A stretch of DNA of 64,000 nt. Origin: Geosiphon pyriformis. Its lineage: Eukaryota; Glomeromycota; Glomeromycetes; Archaeosporales; Geosiphonaceae. Of this stretch, positions 24,204 to 37,129 are shown in pieces. Below the pieces are notes generated by a model. That model was not told where the DNA came from and made no database searches. It saw only the letters and a list, made by a program, of their open reading frames with translations. Within the stretch, counting starts at the first letter, position 1; every line of letters begins with the position of its first letter. The DNA is taken from positions 1,196,445 to 1,260,444 of the forward strand of contig JAAOMT010000703.1 of NCBI GenBank assembly GCA_016748015.1, read 5' to 3'. Both the position numbers and the translations under genes were made by a program.

Positions 24204-24631
24204 AATTATATTTCATTCTCAAAATTAAAATATGTTTTTTATAATTTTACAGAAATGTTAATGCAACTCAAAATTATTTTTAACGAATATAAGAAAATCT
24301 TCTTTTTTAATGTGAAATGGAATCCATTTTAAATGCAATTACATTCTTAATGTAAAATTAAACAAAGTGTTTTGTTAAAAAAAAATTATTTCAAATAATA
24401 AAAAAGCATAAAATACACTAAAAGATTTTTAAAGATTTCTAACTTCTAAAATAATTTAATACTAGTTATTTAAAACGCAATAAAAGATACTGAAAATCAA
24501 GTTCTAATATTTCATGCTGAAAGGCATTTTATAAACATAGAATTTTGTTAAAATTTTTCAAAACCAAGAAATTTAAATACTCAAAAAAAAAGTTTTCTCT
24601 AATATAAAAAATTTTTCGTGAAAATTCAAAA

Positions 24632-26171
24632 TCAAGTAATTTTAATTGAAGGCTTATTATTAATTATAGTACAATTGGTAAAAATTGTACCAAAATAAGG
24701 GCCCAGATTAATTTTTGCAATATCATCCGGGTCTTCAGAGTCGACTGTGCCCAAATTGCATTCCTTGAATGTATTATATAATATTTTTAATTCAAAAACG
24801 AGGTCTGCGACTAAATTTTAATTTTTTTTTTGAATAGATTACCTGATTTTCGTCAATCACTCCTGATTTTCTTCCAATACATTTAAAGAGAATAGGTTTT
24901 TTTTTAAATGACATACAATCACAATCAGCTTTTTCGTAATCCAACCAAAACTCTCTTTCATAGTGTAAAAATGGATCCTTTGGCAGCATTTCCCGAGAAA
25001 GCCAATCATTCCAATGAGTTACTCGATAAACCTTTTCAAAAACAATCACTCGCTTCAAAGTTTTTATGAACTCTAAATTTCCGACTCGGGGAGCACCAAA
25101 TGTAACGATACGGGTATGCCATGGACTGAATCCAAGATCTTTTAGTAAACCTCCGGCTATTAATGCTCTATTAAAGCACATAGCAGCTAGCGTTGCATAT
25201 GCTTTGGAAAAAAAAACTTTTGAATAGGGGTTTTTTGGAGTAAAAAAAAGTCAAATTCAGAACCCAAAGTTTACCACCACCAACTCCATGTCCAACAAAG
25301 TAAACGGAAAGCAACACTTGTGGAAATTTTGCCTGGGAAATTTTTGCAAGCTTTTCAAACAATGAAGGCATCATTTGCTCGACATGACTCAGCCAATGAA
25401 AATCAACTAAACTTTGTTGATCTGTCTGAATTGGAGGAGTGAGGTGAAATTTCCTACTCTGCCATTGACTTTTGCTAAGTATTGGTCCTGCAAAGTAAAC
25501 AACAAGTCTCTGGTTGTTTACTGACATATCCCATATGTCAGCTGTACAATTCAAAGGATACGTGTTTTACAAAAAATAATAAAAAGAGTAAGTCTTTGTT
25601 TCCAATAAATTCTAAATAGAATCGATCTTTATAAGCCAAATTATAAAATATCAACTTACCCACGATATTTTCCCCTTTTACAGCTTTACCAATTTCATTT
25701 TGAGAAAAACAATAACCAAAATTTGCAATTATTGACATACGTTTCAGAAAAACCATTAAAGTGGCCTCAGAAACTTGGACTTTTTGTTCTGCGAGTTTCA
25801 CTGGTTTAGGTTTATTTGTTGTTCGTTTAGGGTAGATTTTCCCATCTTTTCTTAACCACATTAACTGTTTTTCATTTTCTTTCTTGAGAAAATTTACTCC
25901 CATATCTTGATTTTTAAGATGAGTTGTGTTAACTTTTTTTGTTAGGAAATTTAAAAATTTCTGATATTTAGCCTGGGATAATAATGAAACCCCGAAAACT
26001 TTTTATTCGGTCCACATTACATTGAAATAAATTTTTGTTCAACTTTTCAGCAAGATTCGATTGAAAAATATTTATATCGGTCAAAGGGTTGCTAACTAAA
26101 AACCTCGTGTAAATGGGCACGAACACGAGGAATCCTAAAAAGAAAGGAACAAGATACATGTATCTCATCAT
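24632..26171 (-). CDS. class 3 pseudo-lipase B, Ser to Gly (393 aa)
   Basis: Five exons on the minus strand: 26171-26021, 25932-25660, 25541-25275, 25201-24843, 24763-24632 (1182 bases, in frame). Residues 1-25 are a strong hydrophobic segment (YLVPFFLGFLVFVPIY), a signal peptide or membrane anchor. IANFGYCFSQNEIGKAV is the usual N-terminal lipase_3 motif. The oxyanion loop reads YFAGPILSKSQW where active enzymes have FRG[ST]. The elbow is FVGHGVGGAYATLAAM: the nucleophile codon (25285-25287) is GGA, Gly. THWNDWLSR keeps the Asp and PFLHYEREFW the His. The final exon gives ECNLGTVDSE and GPYFG. The fold is expected to be intact but ester hydrolysis through Ser is not possible. An active-site substitution within a clean gene suggests a binding or structural role. 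Confidence 0.88.
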
Positions 26172-28041
26172 ATTAAAGATAAAGTTAGATTCGAAATGCC
26201 TAGTTTTATATGATTGTTAAAAACTTTTGAAATCTAACAAATATTTGAACCCCGATTGTCGATTACCGGTTACTGATCATTTCATAATTTTAAGATTGTA
26301 TGATTCCATAATGAATTTAAAAAAATAAAATAATGAATATCAAATTATGTTTTTCCATCTTGTCAAATATATATTAATTGATTGCATAAAGTTTGATATT
26401 CTTTAATCAGTTAATTTAAGAATTATTAATAATGCAAAAGAGTTTTTAGTCACCAATTGAAGTTTAAATTATTTTAAAAGGCTTCATTAATTATAAAAGT
26501 TAAAAGATTTATAGGATTTAAATATTATGAAATTAAACTTGAAAGTTTTATTCAAAAAACCAAAAATTAAAAATAATGTATTTAAAATTTATTAAAATGA
26601 GTCACTTTTATTTTGGCAAGTTTAAGTACATTTATAAAACTTTTATACATGTAATTTATCATGAAAAAATTACTAAAAATATGTAATCATTAAATAACAC
26701 AAAGTGAAAATTAAAATCTGGTGACAAGCTGAACTTTAAGAATAATTTTATACGTAATACATGTAAAAATAGGGTTCATTCTATTTTGGAATTCTATTTG
26801 TTCTAGTCTTGATCGAATGCATTGAAAGGATTCAAGATCTCTGATCAAAGAATGTGGCTGACTAATAACTTGGATTACATATAAGATTGTAAAGAAATAT
26901 AATAAAGTTGATGATACTGTATATAATATATAATAAAGTTGATAATATTGATGAAAAAACTAGATAATATTAATTTAATATATATTCACAAACTTTGAGA
27001 TTAAGAAACTTTTTTATTTTATTAATAAAAAATTAATCCAGAAAAAATTTATGTATTATGTATGTATGTTTGTATGTATGTTTGTATGTATGTATGTATT
27101 TATGTATGTATGTATGTATGTATGTATATATGTATATTTGTATATGTGTATACGTATATTTATATATATTTATATGTAAATTAAAAGATTATTTTAATTA
27201 TTTATATATTGGATTTACAAGATATCTGTAACACTTGATGAGATTTATTTCGTAAGAATCTTGTCGTGTCTTAATAAAATTTTTTTCAAATGTTTAAAAG
27301 TTTCAGTTTCATATGCATATTTCCACTGAATAAGAACGGTTTATTAAAAAGCGATACATCGAAGTTTTTTATCTTTTCAATACAAGATACTGCAGATATC
27401 GATATAAAATATTTTTAAATACATGTAATAAAATAGGTATCCTCTATTACATCCTAAATTGATTCCATTAAAATTGACTACATTAAAATAAAATCAATGA
27501 ATAATTTAGAGTTCTTTTATACTATTAACTTTTTTCTTTTGTAAAAAATTTCATGAAAGGAAATACTATTTATATATTTTTCTAGTTTACAGTATTTTAT
27601 CAAACTGAATTGAGCTGAATTGAATTTAATTGAATTGCTTTTGTAAGTTTTATTTTTAAATTTTTTCTCGGATGAATTATTTAGGCTTTTTTTGTATTTA
27701 CATTAGGAAATTCGGCAAAATTTTATTTTACTCACTCCATTTGGTTAGATTGTATAAAAATTTCAACGTAAAAATGACATAGAATTTTCTGGATGCCAAG
27801 TGCTGAGCAACTTTAAAATGAGAAGGAATATAATACGTGTATGCCAAGATTTCGTTCCTTCTCTAACTTTTTGGGCTATTTAATTCCCACGACTACAAAG
27901 TGACGTAGCTATTAAAGAAATGGATTATTGCCAAAGAGGCTTAGCAAATATCAGAAAAAATATAAACACACTCGAGGGCTTTTTTTTAAAAAAAAAAAAA
28001 AAAAGGAAAATTGAAATATAATATTCTAATTAAAGTAAAGA
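26172..28041. other. divergent intergenic region, pseudo-lipase B / HMG gene
   Basis: Lies between the start of pseudo-lipase B (minus) and the HMG-box gene at 28042 (plus), so both promoters should be here. No coding signal. Holds the TATG microsatellite and a T8/A18 run at about 27980-28004. Confidence 0.45.
27056..27180. repeat. (TATG)n microsatellite with TTTG and TATA variants
   Basis: About 70 bases of TATG/TTTG units followed by a degenerate TATA/TATG tail. Confidence 0.85.
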
Positions 28042-28935
28042 ATGGAAAAACTCCCAAATAATCAAAAGTCACCTGATCATTCCTCGTCAACCCGTCCATA
28101 TATATTCATAAACAATACAATACCAAAAAGTCCAAGCCAACTATTACCTTCTACTACTACAACAAAAGCCTTTTTCAATATACCTTTCCCTCCTAAATTT
28201 TCTCCAGAGGAATTGAATTTAAAATCGAGAAAGAATTCAATACCAACTAAAACTCCGAATGCTTTTATTTTATATCGAAAAGCTTTTGTAAAAGCTGCAA
28301 AGGCAGAAGGTTATAAACTACCAATGACTGTTATATCAACTATGGCTTCTCAGGCATGGAAATTTGTTCCTTTAAATGAGAAAACAGAGTATAAACGAAT
28401 TGCTAATGAGTTGAGAAAAAATTATAATGAAACTGTGGGTTTAAAAATAAAAGAGAAAAGGAAAAATAATAAGAGAGTAAAAGATTGGAAAAATCATGAA
28501 AGTATATTTCTAAAAAAACTCTCAGAGATTTCAACATCTTCTGAAAAGTCTGAAATGTATATTTCAGAAACAAATGAGTTTAATATTGGTTCCAGTTCAA
28601 TATGTTATGAGAAATCAAACCAATTAGAAAATGTCAATTTTTCATCATCTCCAATACCGTTCTCTTCAATTGATCATATGATGAACAATAATAATTTGTT
28701 TCTTAATAATTTTACACCAGTTATCATACCTTCAGAACAATTCCCACTGAATGAAGTTTTAGAATTAAAATATTCAAATTCTTTCCAACAATCATTGGAA
28801 ACTCGACAACCTTTTTATTTCACTAAAGAATTGGAAAAAGATTTAAGCTATCCTACTTCGTTATATCCAATCCTATCACGAAATGAAAATGATGTAATTG
28901 TGATGGATTCGGGTATCGATATTTTTTATACTTGA
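28042..28935 (+). CDS. MATA-type HMG-box protein (297 aa)
   Basis: Single exon. The N-terminus has the family motif RPYIFINNTIPKSPSQL and then AFFNIPFPPKF. The HMG box is at about residues 68-130: PTKTPNAFILYRKAFVKAA, then LPMTVISTMASQAW and EYKRIANELRK. A Lys/Arg-rich stretch just after the box (EKRKNNKRVK) is a plausible nuclear localisation signal. The tail is Ser/Asn/Glu-rich, with no second domain and little similarity to paralogue tails. Predicted sequence-specific nuclear DNA-binding protein of the MATA_HMG class; targets unknown. It sits head-to-head with pseudo-lipase B, 1.87 kb apart. Confidence 0.9.
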   Translation: MEKLPNNQKSPDHSSSTRPYIFINNTIPKSPSQLLPSTTTTKAFFNIPFPPKFSPEELNLKSRKNSIPTKTPNAFILYRKAFVKAAKAEGYKLPMTVISTMASQAWKFVPLNEKTEYKRIANELRKNYNETVGLKIKEKRKNNKRVKDWKNHESIFLKKLSEISTSSEKSEMYISETNEFNIGSSSICYEKSNQLENVNFSSSPIPFSSIDHMMNNNNLFLNNFTPVIIPSEQFPLNEVLELKYSNSFQQSLETRQPFYFTKELEKDLSYPTSLYPILSRNENDVIVMDSGIDIFYT

Positions 28936-30657
28936 GACAATATAAATTAAATTTAGCTCATAATGTTTGACTTCTTTAATAATTAACCTTTAAATTTTGT
29001 TAAATTATATTTTTTTGTAAATATGGTTTTCGATGAGTATGTGGCATGACATTTGTTTATTATCGATGATAAACCCTTTTTTTTTTTTTTTTTTTTAATT
29101 TTCAGCCCGCTAAAAATTCCACGCAGTTAATGCATATACCTTTAAGTGATAATCATATTACATTTATAAAGAGATTTCTAAAATAATTTTTATCTTTTCT
29201 TGATATACACTATTTTTAAAATTTATATTCGGAATCATTTTATCCAATATTTTAAGTCTAGTAATCTATTTTATTATTTATTTATTTTCAACTTATAATA
29301 AGTTTTGCATAATGACTTGTATTTATGTTGTTTGACAAAAATATGATCCTGGGGGGGGGGGGGGCAAAGANNNNNNNNNNNNNNNNNNNNNNNNNNNNNN
29401 NNNNNNNNNNNNNNNNNNNNNNNNNNNNNNNNNNNNNNNNNNNNNNNNNNNNNNNNNNNNNNNNNNNNNNNNNNNNNNNNNNNNNNNNNNNNNNNNNNNN
29501 NNNNNNNNNNNNNNNNNNNNNNNNNNNNNNNNNNNNNNNNNNNNNNNNNNNNNNNNNNNNNNNNNNNNNNNNNNNNNNNNNNNNNNNNNNNNNNNNNNNN
29601 AAAAAAAAAAAAAAAAAATTTTTTTTTCTCATGCATATATCATATGACAGAGCAGAAATAATTCCTGATTTTTTCAAGAGAGATGGTGAAATGACGTTAT
29701 TTTAAGGAATTTTTTTTTTAAAATCGAACGTGAAATCGGTAAAAATAATTAACTCTCTCCTAGAGATCGCTTAATGGGTTCACATGCCAAATGAAGATCT
29801 AATCAAATGATATTTGCTTTGGTATGCATAAATAAATACTTCTTTTAGAAGGTATTTGTGAATTTAACAAATAAATAAGAATTTTAGAACTATTAAAAAA
29901 AAATTTGTTTGAATTTGAATTTTTGAATATATATATTGGAATATATAATACATAATTTCTATGGTTTCTTACTCTTTTAATCCTTGAGCATGTATTCGAA
30001 TATTAAATTTTATAATTTACAAAAATTTATGATTCACACGTGAGCTCTAATGAGGAAATTTTCTTAATTGTCAATCATCAGTCATTCCTCTTATACAAGT
30101 GCATATTTTGTACACCAATTTTCCTTATAGATCTATGTTTAGTTCTTTATTGGGATTTTCATTTAGGATTCCCTTTTACTAATAATATAAAAAAATTATG
30201 AAAAAATCATTTCGTTAAATATAAATAAAAGCAATTAAAATTTTATCATTATTATTTCCTAGATTTTAAGAGAAAAAACTTTCTATTTATTAAAAAACCA
30301 ATAAAAACTAATATTTTTGAATTCAAAATAAAAGTCATTCATATTTGATATTAAATATTAAACAGAGATATTTAAATTTAAAAATATTTAAATTTTTAAT
30401 AAATTTATTAAATTACAACAATAATTATTAACCAATTTATTTAATATAAGCATATTGAAATCTTTATGATAAACTAAATTATATTCAATATGGTTTTTAA
30501 TATGATTAAATTTAATTTTTTTGATAAAATTGATTTGTTCTTAATGAATAATCAATGTTTCATTTTTTATCTTTAGAAAAAAATTCATTCTAATTGATTT
30601 TTTTTTAATTGAAAGTCAACAACCGATCAGAGCTTTGATTTAAAAGTCAAAAAATTC
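28936..30657. other. gene-free stretch with assembly gap
   Basis: 3' flanks of the HMG gene and of pseudo-lipase C, convergent here. Contains a poly-T tract (about 29079-29096) and the gap. No coding signal in the known bases. Confidence 0.45.
29351..29627. other. assembly gap bordered by homopolymers
   Basis: A run of 14 G (29351-29364) precedes 230 N (29371-29600). The gap is followed at once by 18 A and 9 T. The homopolymers probably caused the break. Open frames drawn through the N run are meaningless. Confidence 0.95.
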
Positions 30658-32214
30658 TTATTTGTTTAAAATTGCGGGATTTATTCCATTACAATCACCA
30701 AAAGTAATACCAAAATAGGGTCCCCGATTTGTGAACCCATAGTCATCTTCCTCATTTTCAGAGTCGACTGTTCCCAAGTTACATTCCTAAAAAATATATA
30801 TTTTTTGTTCAATAAAAATTTTTTCCACAAATATTTTAAAAAATACAATTTCTTTCAAGAGATTACCGAATTTTCGTCAATTTCTCCCCGAGAATTTCTT
30901 CCAATACATTGAAAAAGAGTCTCTTTTCTTTGAAATGGTGGACACTCACAATCGTTCGGTTCATAATCAAGCCAAAGTTCCCTCTCGTAGTGTAAAAATT
31001 GACCCTTTGGAGAGAAATCGCGAGAAAGCCAGTCATTATGTCGAGTAACTCTGTAAGCACCACGAGTGGGTAAATTGTTTCTCACTGTTCTTACAAATGC
31101 GTAATTGCCAATTCGAGGAGCACCGAATGTGACGAGATTTACTTGTGTTCTTTTAAAGAGATTATCTTGTTTTAAAATTCCGGCATGCGTCATGTATTTA
31201 AAATATATAGCGGCTAGCGTTGCATATGCTTTAGCAAAAATAATTTAATATTCATCAAATAAAAATGTTTTATGTTTAAATCAAGTGTTTTTCTTTTCTT
31301 TTTTTTTTCTTTTTTTTTCAAAATAAATTGTTTTTACCTCCACCAACTCCATGTCCCACAAAGTAAATTGGTACAGGCCGAAATACATATTTTCTAAGTT
31401 TATTTATTAAAAAAGGCACCATTTGCTGAACATGACTCAACCAAATAGAATCAACCAAACTCTTTTGATGAAGATCAGGACTCATGTCTATTTCAGTGAC
31501 CTTTAATTGTCTCTCAAACCACTCTTTTTTGCTGAGACTTGGGCCTCGAAAGTAAACAAAAGGTGTGTGACCTCCATCTGGCTTTATCCATATATCAGCT
31601 GGGAGATTAAAGAAAAAAAGTTATGAAAATAAAAAGGGAAAGATTTTACTTTAGGAAAAACAAAGAGCCGTTTTTTTTGGTAAGTTTCAATCGAGTATTA
31701 AATGGGTAAATAGGTAATATACCGACAATATCTTCTGTTTGCAAAGTTTTTCCGATTTCATTCTGAGGTAAACAATAAGCGAAATTTGCAACTTGAGCCA
31801 TTCGCCTTAGAAACGATATTACCGACTTATTGAGAAATTCAACCTTGCTTGTTGTAATTTTTATTGGTCCAGAGCGTTTGACCACATTTTCTATACCCTT
31901 CAAATTTATGTTATTTCCTTTTTTCAAGCTCATTAAAGTGTGGTCTACCTTTTGCTTAAAAGGGTTTACTATAGATGACTTTTCTTTGAAGCAGGAATTT
32001 GGCTTTAAGGCGTTAGAATGATGGTAGTAATAATTAAATTTAAAAAATTTGAATTTTATTTCTCACTACCTTGAAAATCGTTCTTCTTCAAATTCTTGTC
32101 AACTTCAAATTGAAAACTATTTATATTTAACGAAAAGTTGTCATAAAATTTAATAAGGCTCGGTATCAATAAGACAAGTAATAAGAGAATATTTTGCATA
32201 GCATGCATGTTCAT
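30658..32214 (-). CDS. class 3 pseudo-lipase C, Ser to Gly (385 aa)
   Basis: Five minus-strand exons: 32214-32070, 31983-31723, 31598-31338, 31228-30867, 30786-30658 (1158 bases, in frame). The exon 2 acceptor is chosen by phase and is the least certain join. The N-terminal ILLLLVLLIPSLI is a signal or anchor. VANFAYCLPQNEIGKTL is the lipase_3 entry motif. The oxyanion loop is YFRGPSLSKKEW, with Pro for Ser/Thr. The elbow is FVGHGVGGAYATLAAI with GGA at 31348-31350. Asp (TRHNDWLSR) and His (FLHYERELW) remain, as does TFGAPRIGN. The last exon reads ECNLGTVDSE..GPYFGITFGDC. Same architecture and phases as B, D, E and F. Predicted catalytically dead toward esters by the Ser route. Confidence 0.87.
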
Positions 32215-34744
32215 TCGTTCGAAAGAGAAATCTCTGAGTATGTTTTAACCAGACTAATAGGAATAAATAATGAAACAAAGTAAAAAAGTTTGATTGGAAA
32301 TCGAATTGTCTGTAAAGAAAAGAGATAAAAAAAAGTAAAAAGTTATCTTAATTAAAAATTATGTGAAAAAAAGAAACAAGGATAAAAAAATTGATAAAAG
32401 ATATATATTTATTTTATTTTATCAAAAAATACAAATTGTAAATTATTATTATTTAAAAATGAATTATTTTGTTATTCAATGATAAAAAAATCTGTTCACA
32501 AACAAAGTGAAAACATTTCCAAAATATAAATAAAATTTCAAAACAGAATTAATTTTTTATATAGAAAAAGAAATAAGATTGATAAAAAAAATTTTTCAGC
32601 AAGAATTTCAAGATTCGTTTTTTTTTAAAAAATCTCAGATTCATAAAATATAAATAAAGAAATTTGATAAAAAAAAACATTGTTATATATTTTTTCTTTT
32701 TATATAAACTTAAAAGTTTTTAAATTAAAGTGTATAAACAAATCATAATTTTTGAATTATTTTTGATTTGAAATTTTGTATATTATCAAATAATATAAAA
32801 AATTTTGAAATATAAATTTTATTTGAATTAATTTATTATACTCGACTTTTTGTTAGAATTACAACTTTGTGAACATATGAAGGAATTTTGGAAAAAAACA
32901 ATAAATATTTTTGAAAGCATCTTACTAAAAAAAGTTCTTTCTTTCTTTCCAAATCATATATAATGCTAAACAGTTGTATTGTAGAAATTTATTTTTCTAA
33001 TCTCTTTTTTTTTTTTGGTATTATAATCTTAAACTGTTTCATGAAATTAATCATCTTTAATTGAATCAAAAATTAACAGCTTTGTTGGATAAAAAATAAG
33101 TTTTAATTAATATGAGCTAAATTCAAAAATTATTAAGTTTCAGGCAAATGTTTAAAACCCAATTTACTATAATAGAGAAAACTGGTCATTTCAAAGATGA
33201 AACTAGTAGTATAAAATCTTTTAAGAAAAAGAAAGAGAAAATATTTGATGATATTCGGAAAAAGAAAAATTATTAATCTGAAACGAATACCTGCGAGTGT
33301 CTAGGATGGTTAAAAACCAAAGTAAAAAAAGTCAAAGTTTTCTGACCCATATGACTCAGTTTCTAAATTTTGCTTATTGTACTTTTTAAAACGAAATAGA
33401 ATTTTCCATATTGTACTACTTGAAATGAAATAGCAAGAAAAAATAGTCAGTAATTTTATTAATTTAATATTCTGTTTTTTTAAAAAGAATGTATCAAAAT
33501 ATTTTTTATTTTAAATGGAAAAAAAAGTATTTTATTTTATTTTTAATACTTTTAACTGTTTGAATTTAATAGCTGAAATATGGATAAGTCTAAAGAAGGA
33601 CAACAAGACAATTGTTTTTTCATCAATTTTTGGTTAAGCGATTTTCAAAAAATGATGACTGAACTAATTGAAAACTTGAATTCAGTATAATTTTATTTGT
33701 CAGAAATGAAGTTGGTAAAGTTAAATATTTTATCTCAAATTATTTAATTAGCTTAAAACGTTGCATTGGATTTATTTCCAAAGTCTATGTAGTGTTAGCC
33801 TCTCGTCGTATTTTTGTCATGCAATATGTGTAAAAATTTACAATGAAATAATAATTTTAAAACCTCAGGGTTTTAAATTTTTCATAATTAGTGCTCGCTT
33901 AATCAGACATTTCAAATTGTGAAATAAATAAAGCAAATATTCTATCTTAAAAACTTTTTTAAAGTTACTTATTCGAATGACGGAATTTCTCCTGAATCTT
34001 TGGCATATAAAAAAATTTCTTTTTGTTTATATAAAAGTTTATTCCTTTGTCAAAGCTCTTTATTTAGGAAATTTAGGGGGCAAAAGTTTTTTTTAAATAA
34101 TACTTATTGACATATGTTTTTAGGATTGCGAATGCAAGATGATGTTGAAAATAGAAATCTCGGTACTAATAAACACTTATAAATTTTTTAGATTTATAAG
34201 CGTTTCTCAAATAAAATTCTTATCATCTCAACCTTATGTATAATATTTGATATAGTAAACAACTGTTTTTAAATATTGAAATTCTAAGCCTTTTGTTTAT
34301 ACAATCCCTAATGAAAGTAATAGTGAGAAATTTTTTTAATATTACTTTAAAATTGTATAGTAAATTTGAGACATTCTCAATTCAAGTAGCTTCAGCATAA
34401 ATTTGCATGCTATTGATGAAACTAACTATATCAGTCTCAAGAAAATTCCAATTTTCTCTTGTGAACCTTTTTTTCAATATTTCTTTTGAACATTTTAAAC
34501 AGAATAAGATTTGGACTGTACAAAAACAAAGGAAAATTTTTTTTCAAGTCATTTTGAATATTATGAAAGATTTACTTTAAATTATTCATTTGCTGAAAAC
34601 CCTAAAAAAAACCATCATGTATTGCATCTAACGCCCGATTCAAAATTGGATACAAAAAATTTTGATACTTTTTCGATTTACTTCATTTTTTTATTAATTT
34701 ATACACAAAATAAAATATTATATCTAACTAATACTTTTTCAACC
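32215..34744. other. gene-free AT-rich stretch
   Basis: 5' flank of pseudo-lipase C, then AT-rich DNA with many homopolymer runs. No supported coding signal. Confidence 0.4.
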
Positions 34745-35375
34745 TTCCATTTGAATTTAACACTGCTTCAATCCTCCTGGCATTGAGGCATAACTTTTTC
34801 GAGAACAGATGTATTAAATTTCTCCAATTCCTCTTTTAAAACAATTTTAAGTTAGGCCAAATACTTCTAAAAGCATCATGTTTTTGGATATTATCCTTGA
34901 ACAGCTTTCAAATATTCTCGATTTGATTCAGGTCTGGCGAATTCGTTGTCTAGTTGATTGACGTAATTTTATTTTTCCATTTATCATTTCCCGGAGTATA
35001 GATCGGTTTGTTATCTTTTAATTACGTTCTGAAATGGAAACAAGTTAGCTTTTAAAATTTCAAATAAAGTATTTGTTTTTTGTTTTTTCCTCATTTTTTT
35101 TGAATTAATCACAAAATAATATTAATATTCCTTTTAATACTCTCGCGAAACACCCCCAACCCATTATAGATTTTCGTCCACTTTTGAAACTAGAGACTAA
35201 GCTATTAGTATTAAATTTTTTTTCCAGCGTGCTACTAAACTCTTGGGTATCATGATTGCCTCCCAATTTCCATACTCGTCTCATCAGAAAAGATAACTTT
35301 TGCCCAATTGTAAGCGGTTTTATTTTTATTTTCCTCTTGCTGCAATCAGTGATATCTTGATTTTTCAAAAGGGGT
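34745..35375 (-). pseudogene. Tc1/mariner-type transposase relic
   Basis: Minus-strand pieces in order. AYNWAKVIFSDETSMEIG (near 35320-35270) is the first catalytic-Asp block. FKSGRKSIMGWGCFARV (35190-35140) matches the GGGSVMVWGCFS block. NSPDLNQIENI (34955-34920) carries the final acidic residue. KHDAF, FNTSVLEKVMP and ARRIEAVLNSNGRLKKY (near 34745) form the C-terminal end. Several frameshifts and stops separate them, and the second catalytic block (DNxxxH) is not readable. No terminal inverted repeats were identified by eye. A long-dead DNA transposon. Confidence 0.8.
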
Positions 35376-36085
35376 TACACATGCAAATCGGGTAGTTAAC
35401 TTTTGGGATACATGTAAATGTATTTAGAATTGGGCAGGATAAATTGCAATTAAGATTTTCCGTGATTACATCCCACACTAATTTTTCTTTAAATGCAAGC
35501 AGAATATTGCAAAACATCTGGATTAGATAAAAAAAAAACTTTTTGTCAATTATAGTACATGTGACCAAAAATGGTTGTCTTTTGATTTTTGAATCGAGGG
35601 AAGGATTAAAGAAATGTTACAAGACAAAGATTGATACAATAAAAATAAAACAAATTTCACAATTCTACACCCAAAAGGAGAAGGTAAAGTATCAACATCG
35701 CAAGGTTTACATTATTCGGTCGATGATTTCGAAATTGATCCTGTCTGAGGTTTGATAAATTTGATGATAAAATAAAAAATAAAAAATATTTAGATATTCA
35801 AAATATTTTCCGATAATGCAATTATTTGAAGCACCGATATTTGAAAGTATACCGAGGGCGTACATCTTTGATCCCATATTTATTTTAAAACACAAAAGTC
35901 TCACGAATATTTTTTTTTTTAGAAAAGATTTTCGTGGGTTTACGAATGACGACTGTTTTTTGTTATTCAAATTCAACCTGGAATCTTTCTAAATATGTCA
36001 GAGATAATGAGAAATTTTTAGTTTTAACCAATTCCATTCTATAATAAAACTATTCAGGAATTGTAATCTGTCCAAGTATAAGAGA
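35376..36085. other. flank of transposon relic / upstream of gene A2
   Basis: Somewhat GC-richer than average with short open frames on both strands. It may include the remaining N-terminal part of the Tc1 element, but no helix-turn-helix motif was recognised. Should also hold the promoter of the lipase-like gene starting at 36086. Confidence 0.35.
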
Positions 36086-37088
36086 ATGTATAAATATTCT
36101 ATTTGTCTTTGCAAAATTTTACCATCACTTTTTAAAGGGAACCAAGCAGCAGTGACGACCTTGACAACGATTACTACAACAATTCTGTTTGCAAACATCT
36201 TTATAACATCATCCTATAGCTGTGAAGCTATATCAATTTCATCAAGTTTATCAAATAAAACGCCCTTTAATTCACCATTTATTAATCAATTCAAAAGATT
36301 CATAAAGAAAGACTTGGATTTTCAAGATAATTTAGAATTTGCAAGTGAAGATTTAGACCAGTTTCCCGGGCTTGACTCATCAATTTTTAAATTTCCCCCT
36401 AATGAAAAAATTAAATATGAAGAAAGTGTACCTGAAGTTATCTTTGATCCCTCTTTACAAGAGTCTGGGAACTCAGAATTTCAAAACAGTGATCAGAACT
36501 TATTGAAAGGACTTGGAATCAAAGATTTTTTAAATTTTTTTAAAAGCCAATTTTTTAATTCTCGTCCCATTGCTGAAACTAAATACCGAAAAATTGTTCA
36601 AGATCGTTCCATTTTAAATAAATTTGCAATAAATGCAATATTAGCTAATTTAGTGTTTTGCTCTCCTACAATTAAATTCTCAAGTAATATTCTATCAAAT
36701 AATGAATCATATTTTCAAAATTTGACTTGATATTTTTCGATAACTCAGGATTCGCAAAAATGGAAGAAACAAATTGATATCAAAAAATTCTTACTTTCTC
36801 TCTTCGAGGGGAGGAAGATGATTTAAAGATATATCTTTTACAAAATATTTATATGGGAGAATATCCAGGAGTTTTGAATGCTCATGTTCATAAAGGATTT
36901 TACGAAGAGTTTGAAGAGGCTAAATTAAATTTTTTGAAATTTTTCAAAGAGACGATCAAAAAGGAGAAGAAAATTGATGAAATTGTTATTGTTGGTTATA
37001 GTTTGGGTGGTGGTACTTGTTTAATCTTTTGAACTTTTATTTTCGAATTTTATAGTGACTTGATTTAAATTCTCTCTCTAATCTCGCA

Positions 37089-37129
<41 letters not shown>

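Larger units (their letters stand above)
22044..24631. other. gene-free stretch between HMG pseudogene and lipase-like gene B
   Basis: No coding signal. Contains an AAAAT pentanucleotide tract at about 23209-23238 and a 33-base direct duplication at about 24143-24203. Confidence 0.4.

Noticed and set aside
29274-29705. Three open frames spanning the N run
   Set aside because: They consist mostly of undetermined bases and homopolymers; no real coding evidence.
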